From NCBI GenBank assembly GCA_028280265.1, contig JANQMD010000026.1:44659-108658 (forward strand): a DNA stretch of 64,000 nt, written 5' to 3'. The DNA comes from Flavobacteriaceae bacterium (lineage in GTDB: Bacteria; Bacteroidota; Bacteroidia; Flavobacteriales; Flavobacteriaceae). The translations under genes were made by a program, and so were the position numbers. This document shows, in pieces, positions 9,088 through 18,705 of the stretch. The stretch's first letter is position 1. Each line of letters starts with the position of its first letter. The notes under the pieces are model-generated. The model did no database searches. It saw only the letters and a program-made list of their open reading frames with translations, and was not told the origin of the DNA.

Positions 9088-11420
9088 TAATTAATGATTG
9101 CAATTTTTGTTGTGGATGTTTCTGTAGCATCTTCATTTGTTAGCATGACTATATATACTCCTGATGCTACTTTTCTACCAGCCAAGTTTGTTTTATCCCA
9201 GACAACTTTACCTCCCTGCAATTGCTGTCCTTCTACTACATTGGTTTCATATACTAAGTTCCCAGCGATGTCTACAATTTTCACATTTGTTCCTCTAGGC
9301 AAATTGGTTCCATTTCTTCCATCAATCGTGACTGTATTGTGAAATTTTCTCACAGGATTCGGGTATGCATAAACTTCCCCTAAACTTGTCCCAAAAGGAG
9401 ACACGTTGCTATTGTAAGCCACAATTCCTTTGTCCGTTGCAAAAAATACTTTTCCATTTGTTGTATCTACTGCAATTTTTGTGATTCTATTTGAAGGCAA
9501 CGGTGAGTTTTCTTTGTTAAAAGTTGCGATGGTAGTTTGTCCACTTGGATTTGTATATACTACTCCTCCGTTGTCAGTCCCAAACCATTTATTATTCGCA
9601 CCATCGACCGCAATAGTGCTTACAATTTGCTCTCCAAGAAGTCTTCTAGGCACTCCATCATCTATAATAATAACGGGTGATGCATCTCTCGTCTCAGCAT
9701 CAAAAACTCCAGATGCATTGTTAAAAACTACTAGGCCTGCTAGAGTACCAATCCAAATTCTATTATCTCTATCAACAGCTAAGCTCAATACAATCTGATT
9801 AGGCAGGCTTCCTTGCGTCTGTGTAGTGGTTAGGGAAGTAAGTCGATTTCCTTGCTCATTAAATACAATAGCACCATCACCTCTTGTTGCTATCCAAACA
9901 TTATTGGTTCTATCTACCGCAATATCTGTTAACCCAAAAGAATTTTGAAACTTCGCGCCACTGATATCAAAACCAGACCAACTTCCTCCTGAAGAAAGTT
10001 TTTTTAGTTCATTTCTACCAGCAATATTTGCCACCCATAAATTTTTCTGAGAATCGAATGCTGAACCCGGCAATCTTACTGTGGTTCTATTTGGATCACT
10101 GGACTCTATATCTTCCAAAGGACTGTTTAAATTATTGTAGAAGTTTAATTGAACATTATTATCTACTTCCATAAGCCCTCCAGTATTAATGGTATTTAGA
10201 AAATTTCTCGTATCTCCAAAACTACTTATAAATGCTCTATTAGCATTGTCTGGGTCTAATGTAATACCTACGAAATCTGGAAAGGGGTTTACTGGATTGT
10301 TAGCTGGTGTAAACCAAGATGTTCCATTAAAATGACTATAACCCAATCTCCTTTGTAAAGGTGCAAGAACGGTTAGTGCATAACCCCCATAAGTAACCCA
10401 TAAGTGGTTATTTTGAGCAGCAACTGAAAAAACATCATTAGATACTGGACCTTCAGGGTGAACTTCACGAAAATTACCAACATCGCTAAATGTTGATAAT
10501 AAGAGGCCAAATTGACTTGTTCCTAAAAAGAGTTGATTGTTTTCAGCAAATACACTATTTAAATCATAGTTGAAAGGATCAATCGCCGTATGCTGGATAA
10601 CTATACTTAACTCAGTATTTAGAATAAAAAAAGATTTGGTCAATGCAACGGACAGATAACTTGTAGTAGATGTCAATTCATTTATTGCTCCAGAAAAACT
10701 TCTTACTTGAGTTTGATTCATTCCATCAAACTCATACAATCTCGTTCCAGAAGAGATAAAGATCTTGTTATTAAAAACAACAATATTATTATAATTCGTA
10801 CCTACCAATTGCTGATTCCAATTATTAAAATCAATCAAACTATTATTTGTAACATTGGCTGTAAAAACCCCTTGTTCTGTTGCAGCATAAATGGTATTAT
10901 TAAACACAACTGTTTGGTTGATTTTAATATCAGAGGAGTTATTTCCTATAAAAAATGTATCTCCAAACTCTAAGCGATTGATATCATACTCTACAATAGC
11001 AAATGAAGTAGATAAATACAATAAACCATTATGCTCATAAATATGGTTAATTTGCTTTTCTCCTGATTGATTAAAGTTTACAATATCTGCAGAAATCGTA
11101 ATCCTCCCATTGTTATCTACAACTTCTATCAATCCATTTTCGTAACCAATAACAAGTCTGTTTGTACTTTTTGAAAAATGAATTGCTGTGGTGGTCTCTC
11201 CCGATAAACCTTGCACGGATGATATCTTTCTGACAGTTTCTGTAGATAGGTCATAGGTGAAAACTGCATTGTCTACCAAAGCATATATCCTCTGATCCAC
11301 TTTGACAAAATCTTTGACATTGTTATACGAGAAAAAGTCTTCCCAAGAACTACTGAAATCAATTTGAGAGTAACCCAAATTCATCCATAAAACAAGTATT
11401 ACAAGAAGTCTTTTTGTCAT
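9087..11420 (-). CDS. porZ: Type IX secretion system protein PorZ
   Basis: Surface component of the attachment complex that, in Porphyromonas, helps link A-LPS to type IX cargo. The 777-residue protein has a signal peptide (cut near GYSQ), two beta-propeller-like regions built from repeats such as IWIGTLAGLVVFN and NVWIATRGDGAIVF, and a C-terminal type IX sorting domain beginning YAYPNPV and ending ASGVYIVMLTN...KIAIIN. The position directly before recO also fits. A TATATTTG box at 11437-11444 is its likely promoter. Confidence 0.87.
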   Translation of the reverse strand: MTKRLLVILVLWMNLGYSQIDFSSSWEDFFSYNNVKDFVKVDQRIYALVDNAVFTYDLSTETVRKISSVQGLSGETTTAIHFSKSTNRLVIGYENGLIEVVDNNGRITISADIVNFNQSGEKQINHIYEHNGLLYLSTSFAIVEYDINRLEFGDTFFIGNNSSDIKINQTVVFNNTIYAATEQGVFTANVTNNSLIDFNNWNQQLVGTNYNNIVVFNNKIFISSGTRLYEFDGMNQTQVRSFSGAINELTSTTSYLSVALTKSFFILNTELSIVIQHTAIDPFNYDLNSVFAENNQLFLGTSQFGLLLSTFSDVGNFREVHPEGPVSNDVFSVAAQNNHLWVTYGGYALTVLAPLQRRLGYSHFNGTSWFTPANNPVNPFPDFVGITLDPDNANRAFISSFGDTRNFLNTINTGGLMEVDNNVQLNFYNNLNSPLEDIESSDPNRTTVRLPGSAFDSQKNLWVANIAGRNELKKLSSGGSWSGFDISGAKFQNSFGLTDIAVDRTNNVWIATRGDGAIVFNEQGNRLTSLTTTQTQGSLPNQIVLSLAVDRDNRIWIGTLAGLVVFNNASGVFDAETRDASPVIIIDDGVPRRLLGEQIVSTIAVDGANNKWFGTDNGGVVYTNPSGQTTIATFNKENSPLPSNRITKIAVDTTNGKVFFATDKGIVAYNSNVSPFGTSLGEVYAYPNPVRKFHNTVTIDGRNGTNLPRGTNVKIVDIAGNLVYETNVVEGQQLQGGKVVWDKTNLAGRKVASGVYIVMLTNEDATETSTTKIAIIN

Positions 11421-11436
11421 TTTAATAGTTTAGCTC

Positions 11437-11444
11437 CAAATATA
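11437..11444 (-). promoter_or_regulatory. -7 box of the porZ-recO operon (TATATTTG)
   Basis: Perfect TAnnTTTG on the minus strand, 16 bases upstream of the porZ ATG. No clear -33 element. Confidence 0.58.
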
Positions 11445-11505
11445 TTGCATTTCTAGTAACCTTAACGATAATTCATGTACATTAGTGCTAAAGATGATAG
11501 AATTT

Positions 11506-11979
11506 ATGGGTCTAGAAATAGAAAGAAAATTTTTAGTTAGCAATCTCGATTTCCTAGAACTCTCTTTTGAAAAGAAATTTATTCAGCAAGGATATCTTAG
11601 CTCCGATAAGAATAGAACTATTCGAATTAGAATTTCTCAAAATACAGCTTATCTAACGATTAAAGGAAAATCGGATGTTTCTGGAATTAAAAGACATGAA
11701 TGGGAATATGAAATCCCCCTAGATGAAGCAAGAGAGTTAATGGACTTATGTGGAGAAGGTGTTATTACTAAGTACCGATATTTTCATAAAATAGGAAGTC
11801 ATATTGTAGAAATTGATGAGTTTTTAGGTGAAAATGAAGGATTGTACTTGGCTGAGATTGAGCTCAAAAATGAGCAAGAAAGTTTTGAAAAACCGAGTTA
11901 TTTAGGAAAGGAAGTTACAGGTAATTTAAGATACTACAATTCAAACCTTAGCAAGTATCCTTATAAAAAATGGGCATAA
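11506..11979 (+). CDS. CYTH domain protein (triphosphate tunnel metalloenzyme)
   Basis: Members hydrolyse triphosphates such as inorganic tripolyphosphate or act as adenylate cyclases; the bacterial short forms are mostly tripolyphosphatases. The 157-residue protein begins with the signature MGLEIERKFLV, and has charged strand motifs IRIRIS, LTIKGKS, HEWEYEIPL, KYRY, VEIDEF and AEIELK that line the tunnel. An upstream in-frame ATG at 11485 would add seven residues before the conserved start, so 11506 is preferred. Convergent with the small RNA candidate. Confidence 0.87.
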   Translation: MGLEIERKFLVSNLDFLELSFEKKFIQQGYLSSDKNRTIRIRISQNTAYLTIKGKSDVSGIKRHEWEYEIPLDEARELMDLCGEGVITKYRYFHKIGSHIVEIDEFLGENEGLYLAEIELKNEQESFEKPSYLGKEVTGNLRYYNSNLSKYPYKKWA

Positions 11980-12005
11980 AAAAACCTCGAACCAAATGCT
12001 CGAGG
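11978..12005 (-). terminator. Terminator of the small RNA candidate
   Basis: Six-base-pair stem CCTCGA/TCGAGG with a nine-base loop, followed on the minus strand by seven T residues. No T run follows on the plus strand, so it does not serve the CYTH gene. Confidence 0.75.
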
Positions 12006-12078
12006 AAATTTAATAAACCTACCCCCTAAAATAAGATTTATAATACCTGATCGCTAGATTAACATCTCACTATCAGAC
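11978..12078 (-). ncRNA. Candidate structured small RNA (about 100 nt)
   Basis: No reading frame of size, but a complete transcription unit on the minus strand. A textbook promoter (12082-12112) precedes three hairpins: first, 12076-12047 with outer stem CTGAT/ATCAG, inner stem AGAT/ATCT and a purine-rich internal loop; second, arms ATAAATCT/AGGTTTAT enclosing a loop with GGGGG; third, a terminator stem CCTCGA/TCGAGG followed by seven T residues. The transcript would end inside the last codons of the convergent CYTH gene. I do not recognise the family; 6S RNA is unlikely because there is no single long hairpin. Confidence 0.6.
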
Positions 12079-12081
12079 ACA

Positions 12082-12112
12082 CAAATATAGTTTTTTTTTG
12101 TTGATTCACAAA
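12082..12112 (-). promoter_or_regulatory. Promoter of the small RNA candidate
   Basis: Minus strand TTTGTG (12112-12107), 17 bases, then TATATTTG (12089-12082); counted from TTTG the spacing is 19, the textbook Bacteroidota value. The nearest downstream feature is the small RNA. Between it and the haemolysin III stop (about 110 bases) I see nothing else. Confidence 0.72.
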
Positions 12113-12224
12113 TGTTTGATAAACTTTTACATCATTAAAAATTAACATAGGTTTATTTTTGTGTTTTTAAAAGAGTTTTTCTAAAACGCTACCAAATATT
12201 CAAGAAAATCATTCATTTCTTAAA

Positions 12225-12866
12225 TTATACATAAAAATAAATACTAAAAAAATGGCATAGACTTCCTAAAACAACAAAAACATGAAAAATTGCATGATTG
12301 AATGGCAATTTTTTAATTGAATAGAGCAATGCTCCAACTGTATAAAAGACACCTCCGTAAATTAATAGCGAAAGCCCCTCTGAAGGGAAATTATTCATGA
12401 GAGGCTTGATTGCAAAAATGATTTGCCAACCCATAAATACATAGATAATTGTTGAAAGTTTCTTATACTTCCCTGTGAAAAATAATTTTAAAACGATTCC
12501 TACCAAGGCAAAAAACCAGGTTAACCCAAATAATATCCAACCAATAGACCCTTTTAGCACTATGATGGTAAATGGGGTATATGTTCCTGCTATGAGAAGA
12601 TAGATCGCTGCATGGTCAAAAATATTTAACCGTCTTCTCAATTTTTCTTTTTTTGCAGAATGATATAATGTGGACGCCAAATATAAAATTAGCATACTTA
12701 GTCCATAAATAATCAAGCTCATTCCTTCCCAAAAACTATCGAACTCTAATGATTTCATAATTAGTAAAGGAAGACCAATAAGACTCAAAACAAATCCAAC
12801 TCCATGGGTTAAAACATTTAATGTTTCTTCTCTTTCTGAATATCTCGGGGATAACTGATTTTTCAT
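12225..12866 (-). CDS. Haemolysin III family membrane protein (TrhA/PAQR-like)
   Basis: A 213-residue protein with seven hydrophobic segments. Family marks are the N-terminal SEREETLNVLTHGVGF, STLYHSAKK after the second or third helix, DHAAIYLLIAGTYTPF, and the late HAIFHVFVVLGSLCHF; the conserved His and Asp residues are those thought to bind zinc in PAQR-like hydrolases. The haemolytic name is historical and the physiological role is unclear. Overlapped by four bases with the upstream acyltransferase gene, indicating an operon linked to membrane lipids. Confidence 0.85.
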   Translation of the reverse strand: MKNQLSPRYSEREETLNVLTHGVGFVLSLIGLPLLIMKSLEFDSFWEGMSLIIYGLSMLILYLASTLYHSAKKEKLRRRLNIFDHAAIYLLIAGTYTPFTIIVLKGSIGWILFGLTWFFALVGIVLKLFFTGKYKKLSTIIYVFMGWQIIFAIKPLMNNFPSEGLSLLIYGGVFYTVGALLYSIKKLPFNHAIFHVFVVLGSLCHFFSIYFYV

Positions 12867-13630
12867 TTCTTGCGATTGGTGTCTCCCATATACAACTTAT
12901 CATCCTTTAATTCATTGTATATAACATCAAATGTTTTCTTTTTTAAATCTTTTATATTCTTAAATGACATTCCTTTCGTTTCTATAAACTCATGTTGACG
13001 GATTCTTAAAGTACCCATACCTCCTTTGAAAAAATTCCATGAAAATAGTCTTTTACAGTCATAGTAAGTTTGAGGTACAATCGGTATTTGAAATTCTATT
13101 GCCAAACCAAATGCCCCATTTTTAAAAGGAGCCAAAATAACTTCATTATCAGGCACAAGTCCTTCAGGAAAAATCCCTACACTAGTTCCTCCTCTCAATC
13201 TTTCTTTAGCCATTTTATATACTCTTTTTCTACTTTTTGGGCTACCTCTATCAACCATAATTACTACTCGTTTGTAGAAAAAACCAAAGATGGGGATTTT
13301 AACTAATTCTTTTTTCCCAACAAATACAATAGGATTTTTGCTCAAGGCAATCAATACAAACGCATCAATCAAAGATGCATGGTTTGGACAGAATAAGTAA
13401 CTCTGATTTGGATTTAGTTCTTGGTCAAATTGTTTCTTTAATCGGAACCCCATGCCATAGATTATTATATAGGACCACCCTCGTACCAATTTCCAGAAAA
13501 CAGGATAATAACTTTCTTTAGCGGTTAAAATTAGCAACCCAGGCACCATTAAAATAATGGTCACAAAAAGTATGATGTAAAACCAAGCTCTCCAGAGAAG
13601 TAAAAAGGGTATTTTAATCCAACGCACCAA
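12863..13630 (-). CDS. plsC: 1-acyl-sn-glycerol-3-phosphate acyltransferase
   Basis: Acylates lysophosphatidic acid to phosphatidic acid at the inner membrane. Seen: an N-terminal hydrophobic segment (FYIILFVTIILMVPGLLIL), block I with an NHASLID version of HX4D, and block III FPEGLVPDN. The open frame extends upstream to 13750, but that part runs over the trpS start and promoter and looks unlike the family, so a TTG at 13630 (or GTG at 13627) next to LVRWIKIPF is the likely start, giving about 255 residues. The exact start is uncertain. Confidence 0.82.
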   Translation of the reverse strand: MVRWIKIPFLLLWRAWFYIILFVTIILMVPGLLILTAKESYYPVFWKLVRGWSYIIIYGMGFRLKKQFDQELNPNQSYLFCPNHASLIDAFVLIALSKNPIVFVGKKELVKIPIFGFFYKRVVIMVDRGSPKSRKRVYKMAKERLRGGTSVGIFPEGLVPDNEVILAPFKNGAFGLAIEFQIPIVPQTYYDCKRLFSWNFFKGGMGTLRIRQHEFIETKGMSFKNIKDLKKKTFDVIYNELKDDKLYMGDTNRKK

Positions 13631-13679
13631 AGCTAAATTACTAATTTCTTTTCTTATCAAATTTTTAGAGTGAAAACTG

Positions 13680-13687
13680 TATTTTTG
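13680..13687 (+). promoter_or_regulatory. -7 box of trpS (TATTTTTG)
   Basis: Perfect TAnnTTTG, 18 bases before the trpS ATG, followed by an AGGAG-like ribosome binding site (TTAGGAGA) immediately before the start, unusual here for its strength. Confidence 0.6.
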
Positions 13688-13705
13688 CTGGAATAAATTA
13701 GGAGA

Positions 13706-14674
13706 ATGTCGAGAATACTTACTGGAGTTCAAAGTACTGGAACCCCGCATTTAGGAAATCTTTTAGGAGCTATTTTACCTGCTATTGAAATGGCAAAGAA
13801 TGCTCAGAATGAGTCTTTTTTGTTCATCGCTGATATGCATTCACTCACTCAAATTAAAGATGGAAATATTTTAAGAGAAAACACATACAGTACGGCTGCA
13901 ACTTGGCTGGCCTGTGGCTTAGATATTCAAAAAACCGTGTTTTACAGACAAAGTGATGTTCCTGAAGTAACAGAACTTTCTTGGTATCTGAGTTGTTTTT
14001 TTCCTTATCAAAGACTCACACTAGCTCATAGTTTTAAGGACAAAGCAGATCGATTGGCCGATGTTAATTCTGGATTGTTTACTTATCCTATGCTGATGGC
14101 TGCTGATATTTTACTGTACGATGCAGAGATTGTACCTGTGGGAAAAGATCAACTTCAGCATTTAGAAATGGCGAGAGATGTTGCCAATAGATTGAATCAT
14201 ATAGTAGGACCTACTTTAGTTCCTCCAAAAGCAAAAATTCAAGAACACACGAAATTAGTCCCTGGAATTGATGGAGAGAAAATGAGTAAATCCAGAGATA
14301 ATATTATTAATATTTTCCTTCCAGATAAGAAGTTGAGAAAGCAAATTATGTCTATTAAAACAGACAGCACTCCTCTTGAAGAACCAAAAGACCCAGATTC
14401 CGATAATGTTTTTGCTCTCTACAAATTACTTGCCTCTGAAGGACAAATTGCCGAAATGAGAATGAAATATGAGGGTGGTAATTACGGGTATGGTCATGCA
14501 AAACAGGAGCTTTACGAATTAATTATTGATAGATTTGCGATTGTAAGAGAGCGATACCTTCATTTCATGGAAAATAAGAATGAAATTGATGATGCTCTAG
14601 CCATTGGAGCTGAGAAAGCAAGAAAAGTTGCTCAAGAAGTTTTAAAAAGAGTACGAGACAAAGTAGGATATTAA
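13706..14674 (+). CDS. trpS: Tryptophanyl-tRNA synthetase
   Basis: Class I aminoacyl-tRNA synthetase charging tRNA-Trp. The 322 residues contain the HIGH-like motif GTPHLGNLLG near residue 14 and the KMSKS loop (GEKMSKSRDN) near 195, plus the Trp-binding region with FLFIADMHSLTQ. Length fits the bacterial type. Own promoter and terminator; divergent from plsC. Confidence 0.95.
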   Translation: MSRILTGVQSTGTPHLGNLLGAILPAIEMAKNAQNESFLFIADMHSLTQIKDGNILRENTYSTAATWLACGLDIQKTVFYRQSDVPEVTELSWYLSCFFPYQRLTLAHSFKDKADRLADVNSGLFTYPMLMAADILLYDAEIVPVGKDQLQHLEMARDVANRLNHIVGPTLVPPKAKIQEHTKLVPGIDGEKMSKSRDNIINIFLPDKKLRKQIMSIKTDSTPLEEPKDPDSDNVFALYKLLASEGQIAEMRMKYEGGNYGYGHAKQELYELIIDRFAIVRERYLHFMENKNEIDDALAIGAEKARKVAQEVLKRVRDKVGY

Positions 14675-14681
14675 AAAGGAG

Positions 14682-14712
14682 GAAGCTACTCAAAACCGAG
14701 ACAGCTTCTTTT
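14682..14712 (+). terminator. Terminator of trpS
   Basis: Stem GAAGCT/AGCTTC with an inner CTC/GAG pairing, followed by four T residues. Confidence 0.7.
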
Positions 14713-14748
14713 ATGGTTATATATGTCTCTAGAACACTAAAAAATCCG

Positions 14749-14756
14749 TAGTTTTG
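14749..14756 (+). promoter_or_regulatory. -7 box of pyrH-frr (TAGTTTTG)
   Basis: Perfect TAnnTTTG 77 bases before pyrH, implying an mRNA leader of about 70 bases that contains the hairpin at 14767-14807. Confidence 0.55.
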
Positions 14757-14766
14757 CGCAACTCTT

Positions 14767-14807
14767 TTCCCACGATTTGTGCTAAACTTAATTCAGTAAA
14801 GTGGGAA
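14767..14807 (+). promoter_or_regulatory. Inverted repeat in the pyrH leader
   Basis: Arms TTCCCAC and GTGGGAA (seven pairs) enclose a 27-base loop, followed by TCTTTTAG. It could be a weak attenuator or a leader structure; function is inference. Confidence 0.4.
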
Positions 14808-14833
14808 TCTTTTAGAATAAACTAGAACTATAG

Positions 14834-15541
<708 letters not shown>

Positions 15542-15556
15542 AACACACTTTCAATT

Positions 15557-16111
15557 ATGAATGAGGAAATTGAGTTTATTATTGATGCAGCCAAAGAGCA
15601 AATGCAAAATGCAATTGATCATTTAGTAAAGGAACTAAGAAGTATTAGAGCTGGTAAAGCTTCTCCATCAATGTTGGCAAATATTATGGTTGAGTATTAC
15701 GGTTCTCAGACTCCATTAAGTCAAGTTGCTAATGTAAACACCCCAGATGCTAGAACAATTAGCGTACAACCATGGGAAAAGCAGATGCTTCAAGAAATTG
15801 AAAAAGCAATTATGATTGCTAATATTGGTTTCAATCCCATGAATAATGGAGAAAGTATTATTATCAATGTTCCTCCTTTAACTGAAGAAAGACGTAAAAA
15901 TCTTGCAAAACAAGCAAAAGCCGAAGCAGAACATGCAAAAGTTGGCGTACGAAATGCTAGAAAAGATGCGAACAATGACGTAAAAAAACTAGATGCGTCT
16001 GACGATCTTAAAAAAAATACAGAAACAGACATTCAAGAGTTAACAGATTCTTTTGTAAAAAAAATAGATGAAATGCTCGTTGTAAAAGAGCAAGAAATCA
16101 TGACTGTTTAG
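15557..16111 (+). CDS. frr: Ribosome recycling factor
   Basis: Releases ribosomes from mRNA after termination, with EF-G. The 184-residue length is standard. Seen: LVKELRSIRAGKASPSML near residue 25, VQPWEKQMLQEIEKAI and the C-terminal helix with LTEERRKNLAKQAK and GVRNARKDAN. Second gene of pyrH-frr; a strong terminator follows. Confidence 0.96.
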   Translation: MNEEIEFIIDAAKEQMQNAIDHLVKELRSIRAGKASPSMLANIMVEYYGSQTPLSQVANVNTPDARTISVQPWEKQMLQEIEKAIMIANIGFNPMNNGESIIINVPPLTEERRKNLAKQAKAEAEHAKVGVRNARKDANNDVKKLDASDDLKKNTETDIQELTDSFVKKIDEMLVVKEQEIMTV

Positions 16112-16131
16112 AATACAGAAACAAAAAAATG

Positions 16132-16157
16132 AGAGTGCAAAAAGCACTCTTTTTTTA
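16132..16157 (+). terminator. Terminator of pyrH-frr
   Basis: Perfect seven-pair stem AGAGTGC/GCACTCT with a five-A loop, followed by a run of eight T residues. Confidence 0.9.
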
Positions 16158-16181
16158 TCCCCTTCTATAAGTACAAATAAC

Positions 16182-16189
16182 TACCTTTG
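16182..16189 (+). promoter_or_regulatory. -7 box (TACCTTTG) of the MMPL/RND exporter
   Basis: Perfect TAnnTTTG, 14 bases before the ATG at 16204. Confidence 0.58.
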
Positions 16190-16203
16190 CAAAAAAATTT
16201 AGA

Positions 16204-18576
16204 ATGGATTTTTGGTCAAGAGTATCACGCATTATCTTAAGAAATAGATATCTGATACTCATTTTTATAGCTGCCTTTACTGCTTTTTTAGTAAGTCAAA
16301 TGAAATATATGAGATTTTCATATACAGAGGCAAACTTATTACCCGAAAACCACGAAGTAAACATTCAATACAATCAATTTCTAGATATTTTTGGTGAAGA
16401 AGGAAATTTAATTCTTCTGGGTGTTAAGGACTCTACCCTATTTACGCCCGAAAAGTTTAATGCCTGGAATGATCTTGCTAAATCTTTTGACTCTATAGAT
16501 GGAATCGATTTTACAGTTTCTATTGCTGATGTTAAAAAACTAAAGGTCGATAGAAAAAAGCGAAAATTTACACTAGAACCTCTTTACAAAACTATTCCCA
16601 ACACTAGAAAAGAGGTTTATTCAGTAAAAAAACAGCTTTTTGAAAACCTTCCTTTTTATGATAACCTACTCTATAACAAAGAAACTGGGACCATTCAAAC
16701 TGCAATTTATATTGATAAGAAAATCGTCAACACTCCTAAGCGAAAGACATTTGTTTTTGATCAATTAGTCCCTAAGATCAGTGAGTTTGAAAAGATAAAT
16801 AATCTAGATGTAAGAGTATCTGGAATGCCGTATATCCGAACCTTAAACTCTCAAAATATTGTCGATGAAATTAGTCTTTTTGTAGGCGGGGCTCTTTTGA
16901 TAACTGCATTGATTTTCTTTTTCTTTTTTCGATCTTTCAGAGCTACATTTATAACTCTTTTAGTGGTAACAGTTGGGGTAATCTGGGCGTTTGGATTTAT
17001 TGGTTGGTTAGGCTATGAGATTACTATTTTAACAGCTTTAATACCTCCTTTAATTATTGTAATTGGAGTTCCCAATGCAGTATTTCTCATCAATAAGTAC
17101 CAACAAGAGATTAAAAAGCATGGTCAGCAAGCAAAAGCTTTACAGAGAGTTATTACCAAAATTGGAAATGCTACTTTAATGACCAATATTACTACGGCTT
17201 CTGGTTTTGCTACATTCGTTTTTGTAAAAAGTCAACTACTGCGTGAGTTTGGTATCCTTGCTTCACTGAATATCATTAGTATTTTCATTTTAGCACTACT
17301 CATTATTCCCATCATCTACAGTTTTATGGCTCCTCCTAAACCAAAACATTTAAATCATCTAGAGCGCAAGTGGATGGAAAATGTAGTGAATTGGATGGAG
17401 AAAATGGTACGAGAGCAGAGAATAGCTGTTTACATTACCACAGTAATAGTTATTATTCTAGGAATTATCGGATTGTATCAAATTAGAGTTTCTGGAAGTC
17501 TGATTGAAGATATGCCTAAAGGAAAAGCTTTTTACAAGGATATTAAATTTTTTGAAAGAGAATTTGGAGGTATTATGCCACTTGAAATTTTAGTAGACAC
17601 TAAAAAGGAAAAAGGAGTGATGAAGTTGTCTACTTTAAAAAGGATCGAAAAAATTAATGAGACGATTGAAACTTTTCCTGAGCTTTCGAAGCCTGTATCA
17701 ATTACCAACTTAGTAAAATATTCTAAACAAGCATATTACAAGGGAAATCCAAAATATTATCAATTACCCACGAATCAGGAACAGAGTTATATTTTTGCAT
17801 ACACTAAAAACTCTGATGGAAATGCAAACATGCTGAAGAATTTCGTAGATTCAACGGGAAGATATGCGAGAATTACAACATTCATGAAAGATATCGGAAC
17901 TGATAAAATGGATGATATTCAAGAGCGTCTTCAACAAGTTATTGACAAACGATTTCCAAGTGAACGCTATCAAGTATCTATGACTGGAAAAGCGCTTGTT
18001 TTTCTTAAGGGAACCAATTATTTAATTAGCAACTTAGTTTTTTCTTTGTCATTAGCCATTGTTTTAATTTCATTATTCATGGCATGGATGTTCCGGTCTT
18101 TTAGAATGATTCTCATTTCTATTATTCCCAACATGCTTCCTTTGCTTATCACCGCAGGGCTGATGGGGTTCTTTGACATCCCTATTAAACCCTCTACAAT
18201 CTTAGTATTTAGTATTGCTTTTGGTATATCTGTAGACGACACCATTCACTTTTTAGCCAAATACCGACAGGAACTCATTGCAAATAACTGGAAAATACGA
18301 AAATCTGTTTATGCAGCTTTAAGAGAAACAGGTGTAAGTATGTTTTACACATCCATTGTATTATTTTTTGGATTTCTTGTATTTACCGTTTCTAGCTTTG
18401 GTGGAACCATTGCACTGGGAGGTTTGGTATCTATTACACTTTTATTCGCCATGGTTTCTAATCTGCTTTTACTACCTTCATTGCTACTAACTTTTGAGAA
18501 TAAAATTGCTAATAAAAAGGTTTTCAAAGAACCATCTATAAAAATTATACCAAGAGAAGAAGAGGATGGAAAATGA
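16204..18576 (+). CDS. RND-superfamily (MMPL-type) exporter
   Basis: Inner-membrane proton-driven exporter, probably of lipids or hydrophobic compounds. The 790 residues show two repeats, each with one helix (about 14-32 and 408-428), a large periplasmic loop, then five helices (about 220-380 and 600-770). The second block carries GISVDDTIHFLAKYRQEL, the conserved RND/MMPL fourth-helix Asp region. No adaptor or outer-membrane partner is adjacent, unlike the efflux operon at 55.6-62.3 kb. Substrate unknown. Confidence 0.85.
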   Translation: MDFWSRVSRIILRNRYLILIFIAAFTAFLVSQMKYMRFSYTEANLLPENHEVNIQYNQFLDIFGEEGNLILLGVKDSTLFTPEKFNAWNDLAKSFDSIDGIDFTVSIADVKKLKVDRKKRKFTLEPLYKTIPNTRKEVYSVKKQLFENLPFYDNLLYNKETGTIQTAIYIDKKIVNTPKRKTFVFDQLVPKISEFEKINNLDVRVSGMPYIRTLNSQNIVDEISLFVGGALLITALIFFFFFRSFRATFITLLVVTVGVIWAFGFIGWLGYEITILTALIPPLIIVIGVPNAVFLINKYQQEIKKHGQQAKALQRVITKIGNATLMTNITTASGFATFVFVKSQLLREFGILASLNIISIFILALLIIPIIYSFMAPPKPKHLNHLERKWMENVVNWMEKMVREQRIAVYITTVIVIILGIIGLYQIRVSGSLIEDMPKGKAFYKDIKFFEREFGGIMPLEILVDTKKEKGVMKLSTLKRIEKINETIETFPELSKPVSITNLVKYSKQAYYKGNPKYYQLPTNQEQSYIFAYTKNSDGNANMLKNFVDSTGRYARITTFMKDIGTDKMDDIQERLQQVIDKRFPSERYQVSMTGKALVFLKGTNYLISNLVFSLSLAIVLISLFMAWMFRSFRMILISIIPNMLPLLITAGLMGFFDIPIKPSTILVFSIAFGISVDDTIHFLAKYRQELIANNWKIRKSVYAALRETGVSMFYTSIVLFFGFLVFTVSSFGGTIALGGLVSITLLFAMVSNLLLLPSLLLTFENKIANKKVFKEPSIKIIPREEEDGK

Positions 18577-18577
18577 A

Positions 18578-18625
18578 AAAATTGGAGATAGAATTAAAAA
18601 CTCTCTCATTCTCCAATTTTCTTTT
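18578..18625 (+). terminator. Terminator of the MMPL/RND exporter
   Basis: Eleven-pair stem AAAATTGGAGA/TCTCCAATTTT with a 21-base loop, followed by CTTTTT. Confidence 0.75.
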
Positions 18626-18644
18626 TAGCAATTTTCCCCTTAAA

Positions 18645-18678
18645 AAGCAGACGGTGAGTAAAAACTCAACCGCTGCTT
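18645..18678. other. Strong hairpin in the exporter-LuxR gap
   Basis: Arms AAGCAG/CTGCTT with inner GGTGAGT/ACTCAACC pairing around an AAAA loop. On the plus strand no T run follows; on the minus strand TTTT follows the stem, so it would read as a terminator there, though no minus-strand gene ends here. Confidence 0.45.
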
Positions 18679-18705
18679 CAACAATTTAATAGCTAAATGA
18701 TTCCA

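Noticed and set aside
9094..9798. Plus-strand frames across porZ
   Set aside because: Low-complexity shadows of the beta-propeller gene on the other strand.
13631..13750. N-terminal extension of the acyltransferase
   Set aside because: Runs over the trpS promoter and start, and the residues do not resemble PlsC proteins.
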